Shown: positions 52,564-61,954, counted from the first letter of the stretch. The stretch: 64,000 nt of DNA from CAVOAK01 sp963664465 (GCA_963664465.2 CAXXSU010000015.1:1-64000), one strand, 5' to 3'. Notes: generated by a model not told the origin, from the letters alone. A program made the numbers and translations.

Positions 52564-54879
52564 TTACGCATCACCATTCATGTGGCGCCAGATATTTTCG
52601 GGCGTCAACGGCATGTCGATCGCGGAGACGTCGAACTCCGACAGTGCGTTGAGAACCGCGTTTACGACGGCAGGTGGTGCGCCAATGCTTCCGACTTCTC
52701 CCGCACCTTTAATGCCCATCGGATTGGTGGTGCAGGGAATGTCATCGATGAATTTCATATCAAGCGCCGGCACATCGTCGGCACGCGGCATGCGATAATC
52801 CATGTAGGATCCGGTCAAGAGTTGCCCGCTCTCGTCGTCGTATATGCAACCCTCATGTATGGCCTGTCCGATCCCCTGGATTATTCCGCCTGCGACCTGT
52901 CCGCCGGCAAGGAGTGGGTTTACAACAGTTCCAATATCGTCAAACGCGACAAAATTTACGATATCGAGGGAACCCGTATCGCGATCGATCTCAACTTCGC
53001 AGACGTAACAACCGTTTGGAAAGGTGGAAGATTCGGCTTCGAAATCGCCGCTTCCCGATAGACCCGGATCTTCTCCGTCCGCGGCAAGTTTGGGATCCGC
53101 TGCGGCGTCTGCGACTTGCGCAAGACTGACGCGGCGGTCAGTTCCGACGACGCTGAAGGTGCCATCTGCAAATTCTATGTCGGCCGCCGCCGCTTCCAAT
53201 ACTTCAGCGGCGATTCGCTTGCCATTTTCGATCAGGGCCAATGCCGCACGTTTACAGGCGACGCCGCCGACCGGCATTGATTTTGAACCGCCGGTGCCGT
53301 TGCCGGTTGCCACCAAGTCTGTATCGCCTTGAATTGTGGTGACACGGTCGTTGTCGACACCGAGATGCTCGGCAATGACTTGGGCGTAACTCGATGCGAT
53401 ACCTTGACCGATCGCCTGAGTGCCGATGACGAGCGTCACGTCTCCCTTGTTGTCGACGCTGATGGCGGCTTTTTCGGCGCCGCCGCCACAATTCTCGACA
53501 TACGACGCGAAGCCGAGCCCGCGCAGCTTGCCTGCGTCGCGGGCTTTGTCGCGGCGGGCGGCGAATCCTTCGTAGTCTGCATGCTGCAGCGCCTCCTTCA
53601 TCACCCGCGGAAAATCACCGCAGTCGTAAACATTTTCGATGGCCGTCGCATAAGGCATGGCATCTTTGGGGATGAAGTTACGCTGCCGCAACTCCGCCGG
53701 ATCTATTTTAAGCTGGCGGGCTGCCGCGTCGACCAGACGCTCAACGAGGTAAATCGCTTCTGGCCGTCCAGCGCCGCGATAAGCATCGACTGGCACCGTG
53801 TTCGTAAAGACGCCCGTAACCTCAACATGGACGGCTGGGACCGTATAGACGCCACCCAGCAGCTTTGCGCCGGCGCTCGTCGGGATATACATAGCATAGG
53901 AAGAATAGTAAGCGCCAAGGTTGCAAATCGAGCGAATTCGAACTCCGAGGAATCGCGCCTCGGCGTCGAGTGCCAGCTCGCCGTAATTTATTTGGTCGCG
54001 GCCCTGATTGTCCGACACGAACGCTTCCGTGCGCTCGCTGGCCCATTTGACGGGCCGATTTAGGTCGCGGGCGGCAAATAGGACGAGTGGCGGTTCAGGA
54101 TAGATCATCGACTTCATACCAAAGCTACCGCCAACATCAGGCGTTACCACACGGAGTTCGTCTGCTGTGATGCCGAGCACATCGCTGACCCCGCTTTGCG
54201 TGAAATGGACGCCTTGTGAGGGGCTGTATAGCGTATAACGCTTACCGTCCCAGTGCCCGATAGCTGCCCGCGTTTCCATTGCATTGGCAACCAGCCGATT
54301 ATTGACCAACTCAACGCGGACGATGTGGTCGGCTTTCTCGAATGCCGAATCCGTTGCTTCCCGGCCCCCCATTTCCCACTTAAACGCAACGTTGCCGGGT
54401 GCACCGTCCCAGACTTGAGGCGCGCCCGCCTCGGTCGCACGCTTGGTATCGGTTATGGAGAGGCGCGGCTCGTAGTCGATATCGACGAGTTCGGCTGCGT
54501 CCTGCGCTTGGCCATGGCTCTCGGCGACAACAAAGGCAACCGGATTGCCCACATGTCGGACAACATCGACGGCTAGCATGTCGCGTGTCGGCGAAAACAC
54601 CTTCGAGCCATCCATATTGTCGAATGCCATAGCGAATGGCAGAGGTTTCAACCCGGCGGCCTTAATATCCTCGGCCGTGTAGACCGCCAAGACGCCGGGC
54701 GCTGCCACGGCGGCCGAAGAATTGATTCCGCTGATTGTTGCGTGTGCGTACGGTGATCGTACGACAACGCCATAGGCTTGCCCGTCAAGATTGATGTCGC
54801 TGGTGTAAGCCCCATGGCCGGTTACCAAACGCTGGTCTTCCAGGCGTGTCGCCGATTGCCCTACGCCGAATTTTACCAT
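52564..54879 (-). CDS. Xanthine dehydrogenase/CO dehydrogenase-family molybdenum large subunit (copy 1)
   Basis: A 771-residue molybdopterin-binding subunit starting MVKFGVGQSATRLEDQRLVT. Motifs of the family are present: GAYTSDINLDGQAYGVVVRS, DVGGSFGMKSMIYPEPPLVL, the VPVDAYRGAGRPEAIYLVER stretch where CO dehydrogenases have AYRCSFR, IGTQAIGQGI, TGNGTGGSKSMPVGG and GIKGAGEVGSIGAPPAVVNA. The AYRGAGR form argues against true CO oxidation and for another hydroxylase substrate. A longer start at 55005 is not supported. No FAD or 2Fe-2S subunit gene lies within the window. Confidence 0.9.
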   Translation of the reverse strand: MVKFGVGQSATRLEDQRLVTGHGAYTSDINLDGQAYGVVVRSPYAHATISGINSSAAVAAPGVLAVYTAEDIKAAGLKPLPFAMAFDNMDGSKVFSPTRDMLAVDVVRHVGNPVAFVVAESHGQAQDAAELVDIDYEPRLSITDTKRATEAGAPQVWDGAPGNVAFKWEMGGREATDSAFEKADHIVRVELVNNRLVANAMETRAAIGHWDGKRYTLYSPSQGVHFTQSGVSDVLGITADELRVVTPDVGGSFGMKSMIYPEPPLVLFAARDLNRPVKWASERTEAFVSDNQGRDQINYGELALDAEARFLGVRIRSICNLGAYYSSYAMYIPTSAGAKLLGGVYTVPAVHVEVTGVFTNTVPVDAYRGAGRPEAIYLVERLVDAAARQLKIDPAELRQRNFIPKDAMPYATAIENVYDCGDFPRVMKEALQHADYEGFAARRDKARDAGKLRGLGFASYVENCGGGAEKAAISVDNKGDVTLVIGTQAIGQGIASSYAQVIAEHLGVDNDRVTTIQGDTDLVATGNGTGGSKSMPVGGVACKRAALALIENGKRIAAEVLEAAAADIEFADGTFSVVGTDRRVSLAQVADAAADPKLAADGEDPGLSGSGDFEAESSTFPNGCYVCEVEIDRDTGSLDIVNFVAFDDIGTVVNPLLAGGQVAGGIIQGIGQAIHEGCIYDDESGQLLTGSYMDYRMPRADDVPALDMKFIDDIPCTTNPMGIKGAGEVGSIGAPPAVVNAVLNALSEFDVSAIDMPLTPENIWRHMNGDA

Positions 54880-54971
54880 TCCTGTGTACCTCCCGCTGAC
54901 CGATGGCGATGATAGGAGTCGGGAGACCCCGGTCAACTGGAATATGAATTGTGTGCGGGCTGCCCACTCTA

Positions 54972-57299
54972 TTAGGCGCGGGCACCGCCGTTGACGATCC
55001 GCCACACCCGCTCAGGCGTCGTCGGCATGTTAATGTTGTCGATGCCGAATTGCGCCAACGCGTCGACCACGGCATTGATGACTGCCGGCGGCGCGCCGAC
55101 CGTCCCCGATTCACCTGCTCCCTTGATCCCCATGGGATTGGTCTGGCTTGGAATGTCATCGGGCAAGGAGACGTCAAGGAAGGGCAGATTGTTGGCTCGA
55201 GGCACGGCGTAGTCCATAAACGAGCCGCTGAGGAACTGTCCCGTACCCTCTTCATAGACGCAATTTTCGAGTAGCGCCTGACCGGCTCCCTGAGCAACGC
55301 CGCCATGAACCTGGCCCGCGGTCAGGAGCGGGTTGATCACCGTACCGAAGTCGCTCACCACCGAGTAGCGCACGATGTCGATTGCGCCTGTCCCTGGGTC
55401 GATCTCGACTTCGCATAGGTGACAGCCGTTGGCGAACGACGGCACGGAAGAGCCGAATTCGCCACTACCGAAGAGTCCAGTCTCCGTTTCGTCGGGCAGA
55501 ACTTGTGGATTCTGAGCAGCCTCGGCAATCTCGAGCAAGGTTCGGCTGCGGTCGGTGCCGGCAACCGTAAATTGTCCGTTTACATATTCGATATCGGCTG
55601 GCGCCGCCTCTAGGACGTGGCTGGCGATGATGCGGCCTCGTTCGATGACGGCAATTGCGGCCCTATCGCAGGAAACGCCACCGACACCAGTTGACTTCGA
55701 GCCGCCGGTGCCAGCGCCGGTAGCGACCAAATCCGTGTCGCCCTGGATAAACTCGATGCGATCGACATCAATTCCCAACCGATCCGCGGCAATCTGCGGA
55801 AAGATCGTCGCGTGACCTTGTCCGCCGGACTGCGTACCTTGGGTCACCGTTATGTCACCCGACGGTTCGACGCGAATAATCGTAGTTTCAGCGCCTCCCA
55901 TCGACGAAGTCTCCAGGTGATAGGCGATGCCGCAGCCGCGCAGCATACCGGCCGATTTCGACGCTGACCGGCGGCTCTCAATGCTCTCATACTCACCCAG
56001 CGCCAGACATTCGTCGAGGTTGCGGCAGAACTCCCCACTGTCATAAGTGAGGCCGAGTGCTGTCTTGTGTGGCATTGCTTCTGGCGGAACGAAGTTTAGA
56101 CGGCGGAACTCCGCAGGGTTCATCTTGAGCTTTCGCGCGGCAGCGTCGACCAGCCGTTCGATCACATAGCCTGCCTCCGGACGGCCTGCCCCGCGATAGG
56201 CGTCAACCGGCACCGTATGCGTGAAGACTCCAGTTACCCGGCCGAAGACATGAGGGATGTTGTAAGCGCCAATCTGCAGCGCAACTTTTACGCCTGTCGC
56301 GATGCCGGGGCCAAATTGGGACAAATAGGCGCCAACGTTATAGCGGGTGTCGACGCGCAACGCCTGTATCCGGCCGTCGGCATCAAGGGCAAGCTCCGCG
56401 TGGTTGACCTGATCGCGGCCTTGTGTGTCGGCGAGAAAACTCTCACTCCGATCCGCGGTCCATTTAACGGGCCGCCCAAGCTCGCGGGCGGCGAACAAGA
56501 CGAGCGGCAACTCCGGATAGAGCCGATTCTTCATGCCGAAACTACCGCCGACATCCGGTGTTACGATTCGAAATGTTTCTTCCGGCAAATTGAAGATGTG
56601 GTTCGCGAGTTGGCGACGCATGCCGTGCACGCCTTGTGTCGGCGCATGCAGTGTGTAGCGCACACCATCCCATTGTCCGAGCAGCGCGCGCGGCTCAATG
56701 GCGGCAACGACGACCCGGTTGTTGACGAGCTCGAGGTCAACAACATGGGCGGCGGCGGCGAATGCGGCATCGGTTGCTTCGAGGTCACCGGCTTCCCAGA
56801 TGTAGCACGTGTTGTCTTCGGCTTCCGGCCAGACTTGTGGTGCATCCGGGTTTCTCGCACCCTTGGTGTCAACGACCGCCGGAAGCGGCTCATAATCGAC
56901 ATCGATCAGCTCAGCGGCATCCTTGGCCTGCGCCAGCGTGTCGGCGACGACGAATGCGACCGCATTACCGACGTGTCGAACAAACTCGTCCGCAAGTATG
57001 GGGCGCACCGGCGATATCATCGGCGACCCGTCGCGCTGCGTTACAGGAAAGAGGCACGGAAGCGTTCCCAACCCGGCAGCCGTGATATCGGCAGCTGTCA
57101 GGACGGCAAGAACACCATCCGCGGCCTTGGCTGCACCCGTGTCTACGTGAACAAGACGCGCGTGGGCGTGCGGCGACCGCAGGACGTAGGCGTATGCCTG
57201 ATCAGGGAGGTTGAAGTCGTCTGTGAAGGCTCCACGTCCCATCAGTAGCCGCGAATCCTCGCGACGTCGAACGGGCTGGCCGATACCGGAATTTGTCAT
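54972..57299 (-). CDS. Xanthine dehydrogenase/CO dehydrogenase-family molybdenum large subunit (copy 2)
   Basis: A 775-residue paralogue encoded just upstream of copy 1, with 92 bases between. It has the same layout: GQPVRRREDSRLLMGRGAFT, PDVGGSFGMKNRLYPELPLV, AYRGAGRPEAGYVIERLVDA, GTQSGGQGHATIFPQ and GIKGAGESGTVGAPPAVINA. The two clearly arose by duplication and have diverged. Each alone lacks the electron-transfer subunits, so both may use one shared pair encoded elsewhere, or form a heterodimeric large subunit; the sequence does not decide. Confidence 0.9.
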   Translation of the reverse strand: MTNSGIGQPVRRREDSRLLMGRGAFTDDFNLPDQAYAYVLRSPHAHARLVHVDTGAAKAADGVLAVLTAADITAAGLGTLPCLFPVTQRDGSPMISPVRPILADEFVRHVGNAVAFVVADTLAQAKDAAELIDVDYEPLPAVVDTKGARNPDAPQVWPEAEDNTCYIWEAGDLEATDAAFAAAAHVVDLELVNNRVVVAAIEPRALLGQWDGVRYTLHAPTQGVHGMRRQLANHIFNLPEETFRIVTPDVGGSFGMKNRLYPELPLVLFAARELGRPVKWTADRSESFLADTQGRDQVNHAELALDADGRIQALRVDTRYNVGAYLSQFGPGIATGVKVALQIGAYNIPHVFGRVTGVFTHTVPVDAYRGAGRPEAGYVIERLVDAAARKLKMNPAEFRRLNFVPPEAMPHKTALGLTYDSGEFCRNLDECLALGEYESIESRRSASKSAGMLRGCGIAYHLETSSMGGAETTIIRVEPSGDITVTQGTQSGGQGHATIFPQIAADRLGIDVDRIEFIQGDTDLVATGAGTGGSKSTGVGGVSCDRAAIAVIERGRIIASHVLEAAPADIEYVNGQFTVAGTDRSRTLLEIAEAAQNPQVLPDETETGLFGSGEFGSSVPSFANGCHLCEVEIDPGTGAIDIVRYSVVSDFGTVINPLLTAGQVHGGVAQGAGQALLENCVYEEGTGQFLSGSFMDYAVPRANNLPFLDVSLPDDIPSQTNPMGIKGAGESGTVGAPPAVINAVVDALAQFGIDNINMPTTPERVWRIVNGGARA

Positions 57300-57384
57300 G
57301 TGGGATTGTGTTCTCGGTTTGAACTACTGTTGTGATCATAAGCGTGCGGTGGGATCGGTCAATGTATCGTGGTAGCCGCACACG

Positions 57385-58065
57385 CTACAGGGCGTCGCGG
57401 GCGTCGCGGGCGTCGGGGGCGTCGGCATCCTCCTCGACGTTGACCGACGAGGTCTCCGCGCTACGCGAATAAACCGAAAGCGCCGAAAACCGCCAGGCCT
57501 TTAGGGTCGGCGACCAATACTCGCTCGCCCACCCCGCTTTGAGTTTGAGTTCACGCAGAAATTCGGCAGGACTCGGAATGTTCTTCCATACCTGCGGCAA
57601 AAAAACCGCCCGCTTACCCTGATCGGCGATAACGAGGCCATCGCGTTGAGCGACGAGTTGGCTCAACAGGTCGGCTTCATCCACGAAAGACAACTCCGAC
57701 TCATGCCCCAACAGGGTGAGCGACACTGCGGTCTGGTCGTACTCATCTGACGTCAGCGACGGGAAACGTGGATCGCGGAACGCGGCGGCGTAGCCATTGG
57801 CGGTGGCGTCAGCGATCAGCGGTCGACGCGGTGACACCGTACCTACGCATCCGCGCAACCGACCGCGCTGCGTGAGAGTTACGAACGTTGCGCGATGTTG
57901 CTTGAGCTCCGGCGGAAGTTTACCCAGCGAGACTTTCGGCACCCGTCCATGTTTAAGACCGAACTCGATAGCTTGCGCCGCAGCTCGCAGCAAAGCTGGG
58001 CCGTGGCGGCGCAACAGGTCTCGGTCGTCGCGGATCGGCTGGTCAGCCAAGGACCCAGGATCCAT
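57385..58065 (-). CDS. AMMECR1-domain protein (AmmeMemoRadiSam system protein A)
   Basis: A 226-residue protein from ATG at 58065; a TTG nine bases earlier is possible. The family core is clear: RATFVTLTQRGRLRGCVGTV with its conserved Cys, NGYAAAFRDPRFPSLTSDEY, AVSLTLLGHESEL, GLVIADQGKRAVFLPQVWKN and KAGWASEYWS. The function of AMMECR1 is unknown. The gene overlaps the end of the MEMO-family gene by 23 bases, so the two are co-translated. The tail is low-complexity Asp/Ala repeats. Confidence 0.9.
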   Translation of the reverse strand: MDPGSLADQPIRDDRDLLRRHGPALLRAAAQAIEFGLKHGRVPKVSLGKLPPELKQHRATFVTLTQRGRLRGCVGTVSPRRPLIADATANGYAAAFRDPRFPSLTSDEYDQTAVSLTLLGHESELSFVDEADLLSQLVAQRDGLVIADQGKRAVFLPQVWKNIPSPAEFLRELKLKAGWASEYWSPTLKAWRFSALSVYSRSAETSSVNVEEDADAPDARDARDAL

Positions 58066-58840
58066 AGCCGACAACCCTATCGCGTGGTCCCGCGGTATCG
58101 CCGGAGTTGCGGAGGTCGAGACGTTCGATCCTGAGCCCTAGCTCGCCGGCCAGTTTTAGCAGTCCGCCGACGGGAAGTCGGCCGCAGGCGCCGCCTTGCG
58201 AGATCGCCTGTGGTTGCAGCGCCTCGATGGCTTCGGCAGTCTGCAGGTCAAGCCGATGTGCCTGTTCATAATTTTGGTAATGGCTGAGATCGGTTGAGAT
58301 GACGATCAACGTCTCATCGCTGCCCCACAAACGCTTCAAGATCTCTGCCACGGTCTCAAGACTGACAGTGCCGACGACAAGCGGCACCAGGGAATAGTCG
58401 TGCAGGACTTCATTCAGGAAGGGGAGGTGGACCTCAAGCGCATGCTCTTTTGCGTGCGCTTCATCGTTGATTTCAACCTCTGCAAAATTGAGCAGGTCAT
58501 CTATGGCGTTGCGGTCCAATGGTATCTCGCCAGTGGGTGTGGCAAAGCTGTCGACGCTCGGTGCCGCAATTTTGCTTAAGGGAACACGATGGTTTGGGCC
58601 GAGCAGGATGACGCGCCGAATACGATCGGATACGTCGCGAAGCGCGTCGTATGCCGGTGCGGCGACGGGCGCCGAATACACGTAGCCCGCATGCGGCACG
58701 ATGATCGCTTTGGGCAGCCATGGCCGAGCCGGCATTTTGCTCACCGCTTCGGACAGGTAGTTCACGACCGCTGCCTGCAGTTCGCCAGGATTGTCTGGGT
58801 AGAACCGGCCGGCCACCGCTGTGGGGCGTATCGATGTCAT
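58043..58840 (-). CDS. MEMO1-family protein (AmmeMemoRadiSam system protein B)
   Basis: A 265-residue protein related to class III dioxygenases: RPTAVAGRFYPDNPGELQAA, IVPHAGYVYSAPVAAPAYDA (His), VILLGPNHRVPL (His), AKEHALEVHLPFL (His) and VIVISTDLSHYQNYEQAHRL. These give the usual metal-site histidines. MEMO proteins bind metal, but their bacterial role is unknown. It is the first gene of the leftward pair and is divergent from the radical SAM gene, with 143 bases between. A promoter for it was not identified. Confidence 0.92.
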   Translation of the reverse strand: MTSIRPTAVAGRFYPDNPGELQAAVVNYLSEAVSKMPARPWLPKAIIVPHAGYVYSAPVAAPAYDALRDVSDRIRRVILLGPNHRVPLSKIAAPSVDSFATPTGEIPLDRNAIDDLLNFAEVEINDEAHAKEHALEVHLPFLNEVLHDYSLVPLVVGTVSLETVAEILKRLWGSDETLIVISTDLSHYQNYEQAHRLDLQTAEAIEALQPQAISQGGACGRLPVGGLLKLAGELGLRIERLDLRNSGDTAGPRDRVVGYGSWVLG

Positions 58841-58959
58841 CGCCTGTGTGCCTCACCGTTCCAAGTTCAAATGATAGCGAATCACTGAAAACCAGAGCAA
58901 CAGACCAACCATAGCCGTCAGTCACGTCCAAGGGTACACTCGAACGCGAAGGATCCTCT

Positions 58960-58971
58960 CCTATATATAGG
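58960..58971. promoter_or_regulatory. Perfect palindrome CCTATATATAGG beside the radical SAM start
   Basis: A symmetric 12-mer just before the ATGs at 58972 and 58984. It could act as the -10 region, which would give a transcript with almost no leader, or as an operator. No matching -35 was found. Confidence 0.35.
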
Positions 58972-58983
58972 ATGCGGGATGAA

Positions 58984-60144
58984 ATGACCCAACTATCAGG
59001 CGACAACGAAATCGAGGGTGTTCCGGCGCGCTATTGGCATCGGTTGGAAGACGGTCGTCTGCAGTGCGATCTCTGTCCGCGTCTCTGCAAATTGCATGAG
59101 GGACAGCGCGGGCTTTGCTTCGTGCGCGGTCGCACCGGCGACCAAATGGTTCTCACCACCTATGGCCGATCCAGCGGCTTTTGTATTGACCCTATCGAAA
59201 AGAAACCGCTAAACCACTTTCTGCCCGGAACGCCGGTCATGTCGTTTGGCACGGCTGGCTGTAATCTCACCTGCAAGTTTTGCCAGAATTGGGACATCTC
59301 CAAGTCGCGCGAGATCGATACGCTTGCCGATGCGGCGTCGCCGGCTTTGCTTGCGGAAGCGGCTCTTAGGACCGGCTGTCGCTCGGTGGCGTACACCTAC
59401 AACGACCCGGTCATTTTTCTTGAGTATGCCGTTGACGTTGCGGACGCTTGCCGCGAACGTGGGATCAAAAATGTCGCCGTATCTGCCGGCTATATATGCC
59501 CGGAGCCGCGCGTCGAATTCTTTGATCATATGGACGCGGTCAACGTCGACTTGAAGGCCTTTACCGAGGACTTTTATGCACGCCTCTGTTCATCCTCGCT
59601 GGCGCCGGTACTGGATACGCTCAGATATCTTCGGCACGAGACCAATGTTTGGGTTGAACTGACGACACTCCTGATCCCAGGTGAGAACGATTCGGACGCC
59701 GAGATCGAAGAAATGACCCAATGGGTCATGGAGGAACTTGGACCAAGTGTACCGATGCACTTCACCGCGTTCCACCCGGACTACAAGATGCTGGACAAAG
59801 TCAACACGCCAGCCGATACGGTGATCCGCGCCAGAAACATCGCTGTGAAGAACGGCATTCGCTACGCCTACACTGGAAATATCCACGATTTGGAAACGGG
59901 CAGCACGTATTGTCACGGATGCGGCACAAGGCTGATCGGGCGCGATTGGCACGAGATTTCCCAGTGGCGGTTGACGAATGAGGGAAACTGCGAGAGTTGC
60001 GGTGCGTCTTGCGACGGCGTGTTCGATGGACCTCCGGGAACTTGGGGGCGCCGACGCATGCCGATACGCCTTAAGGACTTTGCCCAAAGAGGTGAGCGTG
60101 AGACCGCGGGTATTGAGCCAGCGGCCGGAAAAGCGACTCCCTAG
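58984..60144 (+). CDS. AmmeMemoRadiSam system radical SAM enzyme
   Basis: A 386-residue radical SAM protein. The N-terminus has a cysteine cluster (CDLCPRLCKLHEGQRGLC); the iron-sulfur site is Cys93, Cys97 and Cys100 in GCNLTCKFCQNWDIS, the PflA-like CxxxCxxC; SAM-binding glycines lie in AYTYNDPVIFLEY. A C-terminal zinc-ribbon-like stretch (YCHGCGTRLIG, then CESCGASC) is present. ATG at 58984 is preferred over 58972 because a GGGA precedes it. The other two parts of the system are encoded divergently. The protein or small molecule it modifies is unknown. Confidence 0.92.
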   Translation: MTQLSGDNEIEGVPARYWHRLEDGRLQCDLCPRLCKLHEGQRGLCFVRGRTGDQMVLTTYGRSSGFCIDPIEKKPLNHFLPGTPVMSFGTAGCNLTCKFCQNWDISKSREIDTLADAASPALLAEAALRTGCRSVAYTYNDPVIFLEYAVDVADACRERGIKNVAVSAGYICPEPRVEFFDHMDAVNVDLKAFTEDFYARLCSSSLAPVLDTLRYLRHETNVWVELTTLLIPGENDSDAEIEEMTQWVMEELGPSVPMHFTAFHPDYKMLDKVNTPADTVIRARNIAVKNGIRYAYTGNIHDLETGSTYCHGCGTRLIGRDWHEISQWRLTNEGNCESCGASCDGVFDGPPGTWGRRRMPIRLKDFAQRGERETAGIEPAAGKATP

Positions 60145-60731
60145 CTGGATCCTGGCAAACGGACTGAGCGCTTAACGCTTTCCCTGGAACGCATGGACGA
60201 TCCAAGCGAGAATGAAAATCTGCCGTCGGCGCGGCGTTCGCGCGATTCGGTAGTCGGATGTATACGGTTAGGGGGGCGCGCGGAATGGAAAGCGCTGAAC
60301 ATGTTTCCCGAATCCGGGATCACTATGTCCCGCTTCTGAAACAGCACGACCGATCGCATTTGGCGGTCGATTGGGCAGTTGAGGAACAACAACACCTTCG
60401 TTTTGCCATCCTTGCCGACATCGGCAACGTCAAGGAGGCCTCTATCCTCGATATCGGCTGCGGCGTCGGTCATTTCGCCGGCTGGCTTCTTGAGCGCGGG
60501 TTTGCTGGTAGCTACACCGGCATCGATGTCCTGCCTGAAATGGTGGAGCGTGCGCAGCAGACCTACCCGGAGCTCCGGTTCGAAACCGCGAATTTTATGG
60601 ACGATCCGGGGCGATGGCAGGCCGATTTGGTAATCGCCAGCGGTATTTTTCCCCTGTGTGATATGGCGCTCGTAAAGAATACCATTTCGGCGATGTTCGA
60701 ACGTTGCCGCACGTCAGTCGCTTTCAATTCA

Positions 60732-61770
60732 ATAGGGTATCCTATTCGCTCTCGTAGTGCCTAGATCTGGGGGGCAGGGCTGGGTCTGCCCCCGACGAGC
60801 TTCTTGTATGGCACGGGCTCCAGTTGCACTGCTTGCTGGAGGAGTCGATAGAACAGGAGGCCGCGAGCTTTGGATCGGCGGCGATTGAAGCGGAACGTGA
60901 ACTCGTCCAGATAGTAATCAAGCTGGGAGGCGCTAATAGCCCCATGGTGAATACCCAGCCACCACCGATCAAGGAGGCCGGCTACCCGATGAACTTGGGG
61001 CATGACAATGTGGGCTGGGTCGCCGCTGGCGGAAATATTTTTCGGCTGGTGTTCGAAGCCGACTCCCGTGAGACCGTTGTAGGCTCGCCAGCCATCGGTT
61101 CGAATCGTTGCTCCCGGGCACACAGCCGTTTGGACGAAAGGAATGAGGCTCTCGGCGGATGCGTCCTCGACACGCGCCATGCGGATACGACCGGTGCCCC
61201 GACCCCGGATTTCGGCGGCAATCGCGACAATCGATTTCTTGTTTGTTTTCCGCCCCGTAACGCCAACCTCCCGGCCGCCCACATAGGTTTCGTCGACCTC
61301 GACCTCGCCATTCAGAAGCTCTCTGCCCGGTCGAACCATGGCCCGGCGCAGCTTATGGAGCCATGTCCAAGCCGTTTGATAACCGCCCAGGCCGAGTATT
61401 CGTTGAACCCCAAGCGCACTGACGCCGTGCTTCTGATTCGTCACATACCACATCGCCTGGAACCAAAGCCGCAACGGTTTCCGCGTACCCTCGAAGATCG
61501 TCCCCGCGGTCGGCGACGTCTGACGTTGGCATCCCGCACATCGCTGTTGGCCCCTGGCCGTCACCCACGCCTCGGTTCCCCCGCAGGCCGGACACCGAAA
61601 CCCGGCAGGCCAACGGACACGCCGAAGAAAATCCGCACAGGCGGCCTCAGAAGCGAACCAGTCGTCAAATTCCATAAGCGTGCGAGGGTAATCGATCCCG
61701 CCAACGGGATGGGCAGTATTCTCGGCCATCACAACATCTTGCCACTACGAGAGCGAATAGGATACCCTAT
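60732..61770 (-). mobile_element. IS1595-family (ISXO2-like) insertion sequence
   Basis: A 1039-base element with perfect 28-bp terminal inverted repeats (ATAGGGTATCCTATTCGCTC and eight more bases at the left, the complement at 61743-61770) and an 8-bp target duplication TCAATTCA at 60724-60731 and 61771-61778. Both features fit IS1595. It carries one intact transposase. Perfect ends suggest a recent insertion. Confidence 0.95.
60761..61732 (-). CDS. IS1595-family transposase
   Basis: A 323-residue DDE-type transposase. An N-terminal zinc ribbon (FRCPACGG, then QRCAGCQ) is followed by GTIFEGTRKPLRLWFQAMWY, the catalytic VEVDETYVGGRE, ATIRTDGWRAYNGL and a C-terminal LDEFTFRFNRRRSKARG. The frame is intact, so the element may be mobile. 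It lies within the methyltransferase pseudogene in the opposite orientation. Confidence 0.94.
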   Translation of the reverse strand: MMAENTAHPVGGIDYPRTLMEFDDWFASEAACADFLRRVRWPAGFRCPACGGTEAWVTARGQQRCAGCQRQTSPTAGTIFEGTRKPLRLWFQAMWYVTNQKHGVSALGVQRILGLGGYQTAWTWLHKLRRAMVRPGRELLNGEVEVDETYVGGREVGVTGRKTNKKSIVAIAAEIRGRGTGRIRMARVEDASAESLIPFVQTAVCPGATIRTDGWRAYNGLTGVGFEHQPKNISASGDPAHIVMPQVHRVAGLLDRWWLGIHHGAISASQLDYYLDEFTFRFNRRRSKARGLLFYRLLQQAVQLEPVPYKKLVGGRPSPAPQI

Positions 61771-61954
61771 TCAATTCATTGTCCGCGTGGTCGCCGGTCA
61801 AATATCCGGACAGCTTTCTATTTGTCGATCCAATCGAGATTTTGGAACACTGTAAGAGCCTTACCCCCACGCTCTTATTGCGTCACGAATATCTACTGCA
61901 GGATTTTACGATCTACCTCTACCGCACCTAGCGGGGCCTAGTTAGGTCCTTCCA

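Larger units (their letters stand above)
60285..61931 (+). pseudogene. Class I SAM-dependent methyltransferase split by an insertion sequence
   Basis: The 5' part (60285-60731) encodes a methyltransferase core: ASILDIGCGVGHFAGWLLER (SAM-binding motif I), YTGIDVLPEMVERAQ and ASGIFPLC. It stops after VAFNS where a 1039-base element is inserted. Joining 60731 to 61779 restores a continuous frame (VAFNSLSAWSPVKYPDSFLF, then DPIEILEHCKSLTP) ending at a TAG at 61929-61931, for a protein of 199 residues. As it stands, translation gives a truncated product ending in IS sequence. It follows the radical SAM gene by 140 bases on the same strand. Confidence 0.93.

Noticed and set aside
56217..57248. A 343-codon open frame on the plus strand opposite the second molybdenum hydroxylase gene
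   Set aside because: It is fully inside a long gene with clear family motifs; no recognisable domain.
52564..57299. True aerobic CO dehydrogenase
   Set aside because: The active-site loop reads AYRGAGR rather than AYRCSFR, and the medium and small subunits are absent.
60824..61855. A 343-codon frame on the plus strand across the IS1595 element
   Set aside because: Opposite strand of the intact transposase; it runs through the IS end into the methyltransferase remnant, so it cannot be a native gene.
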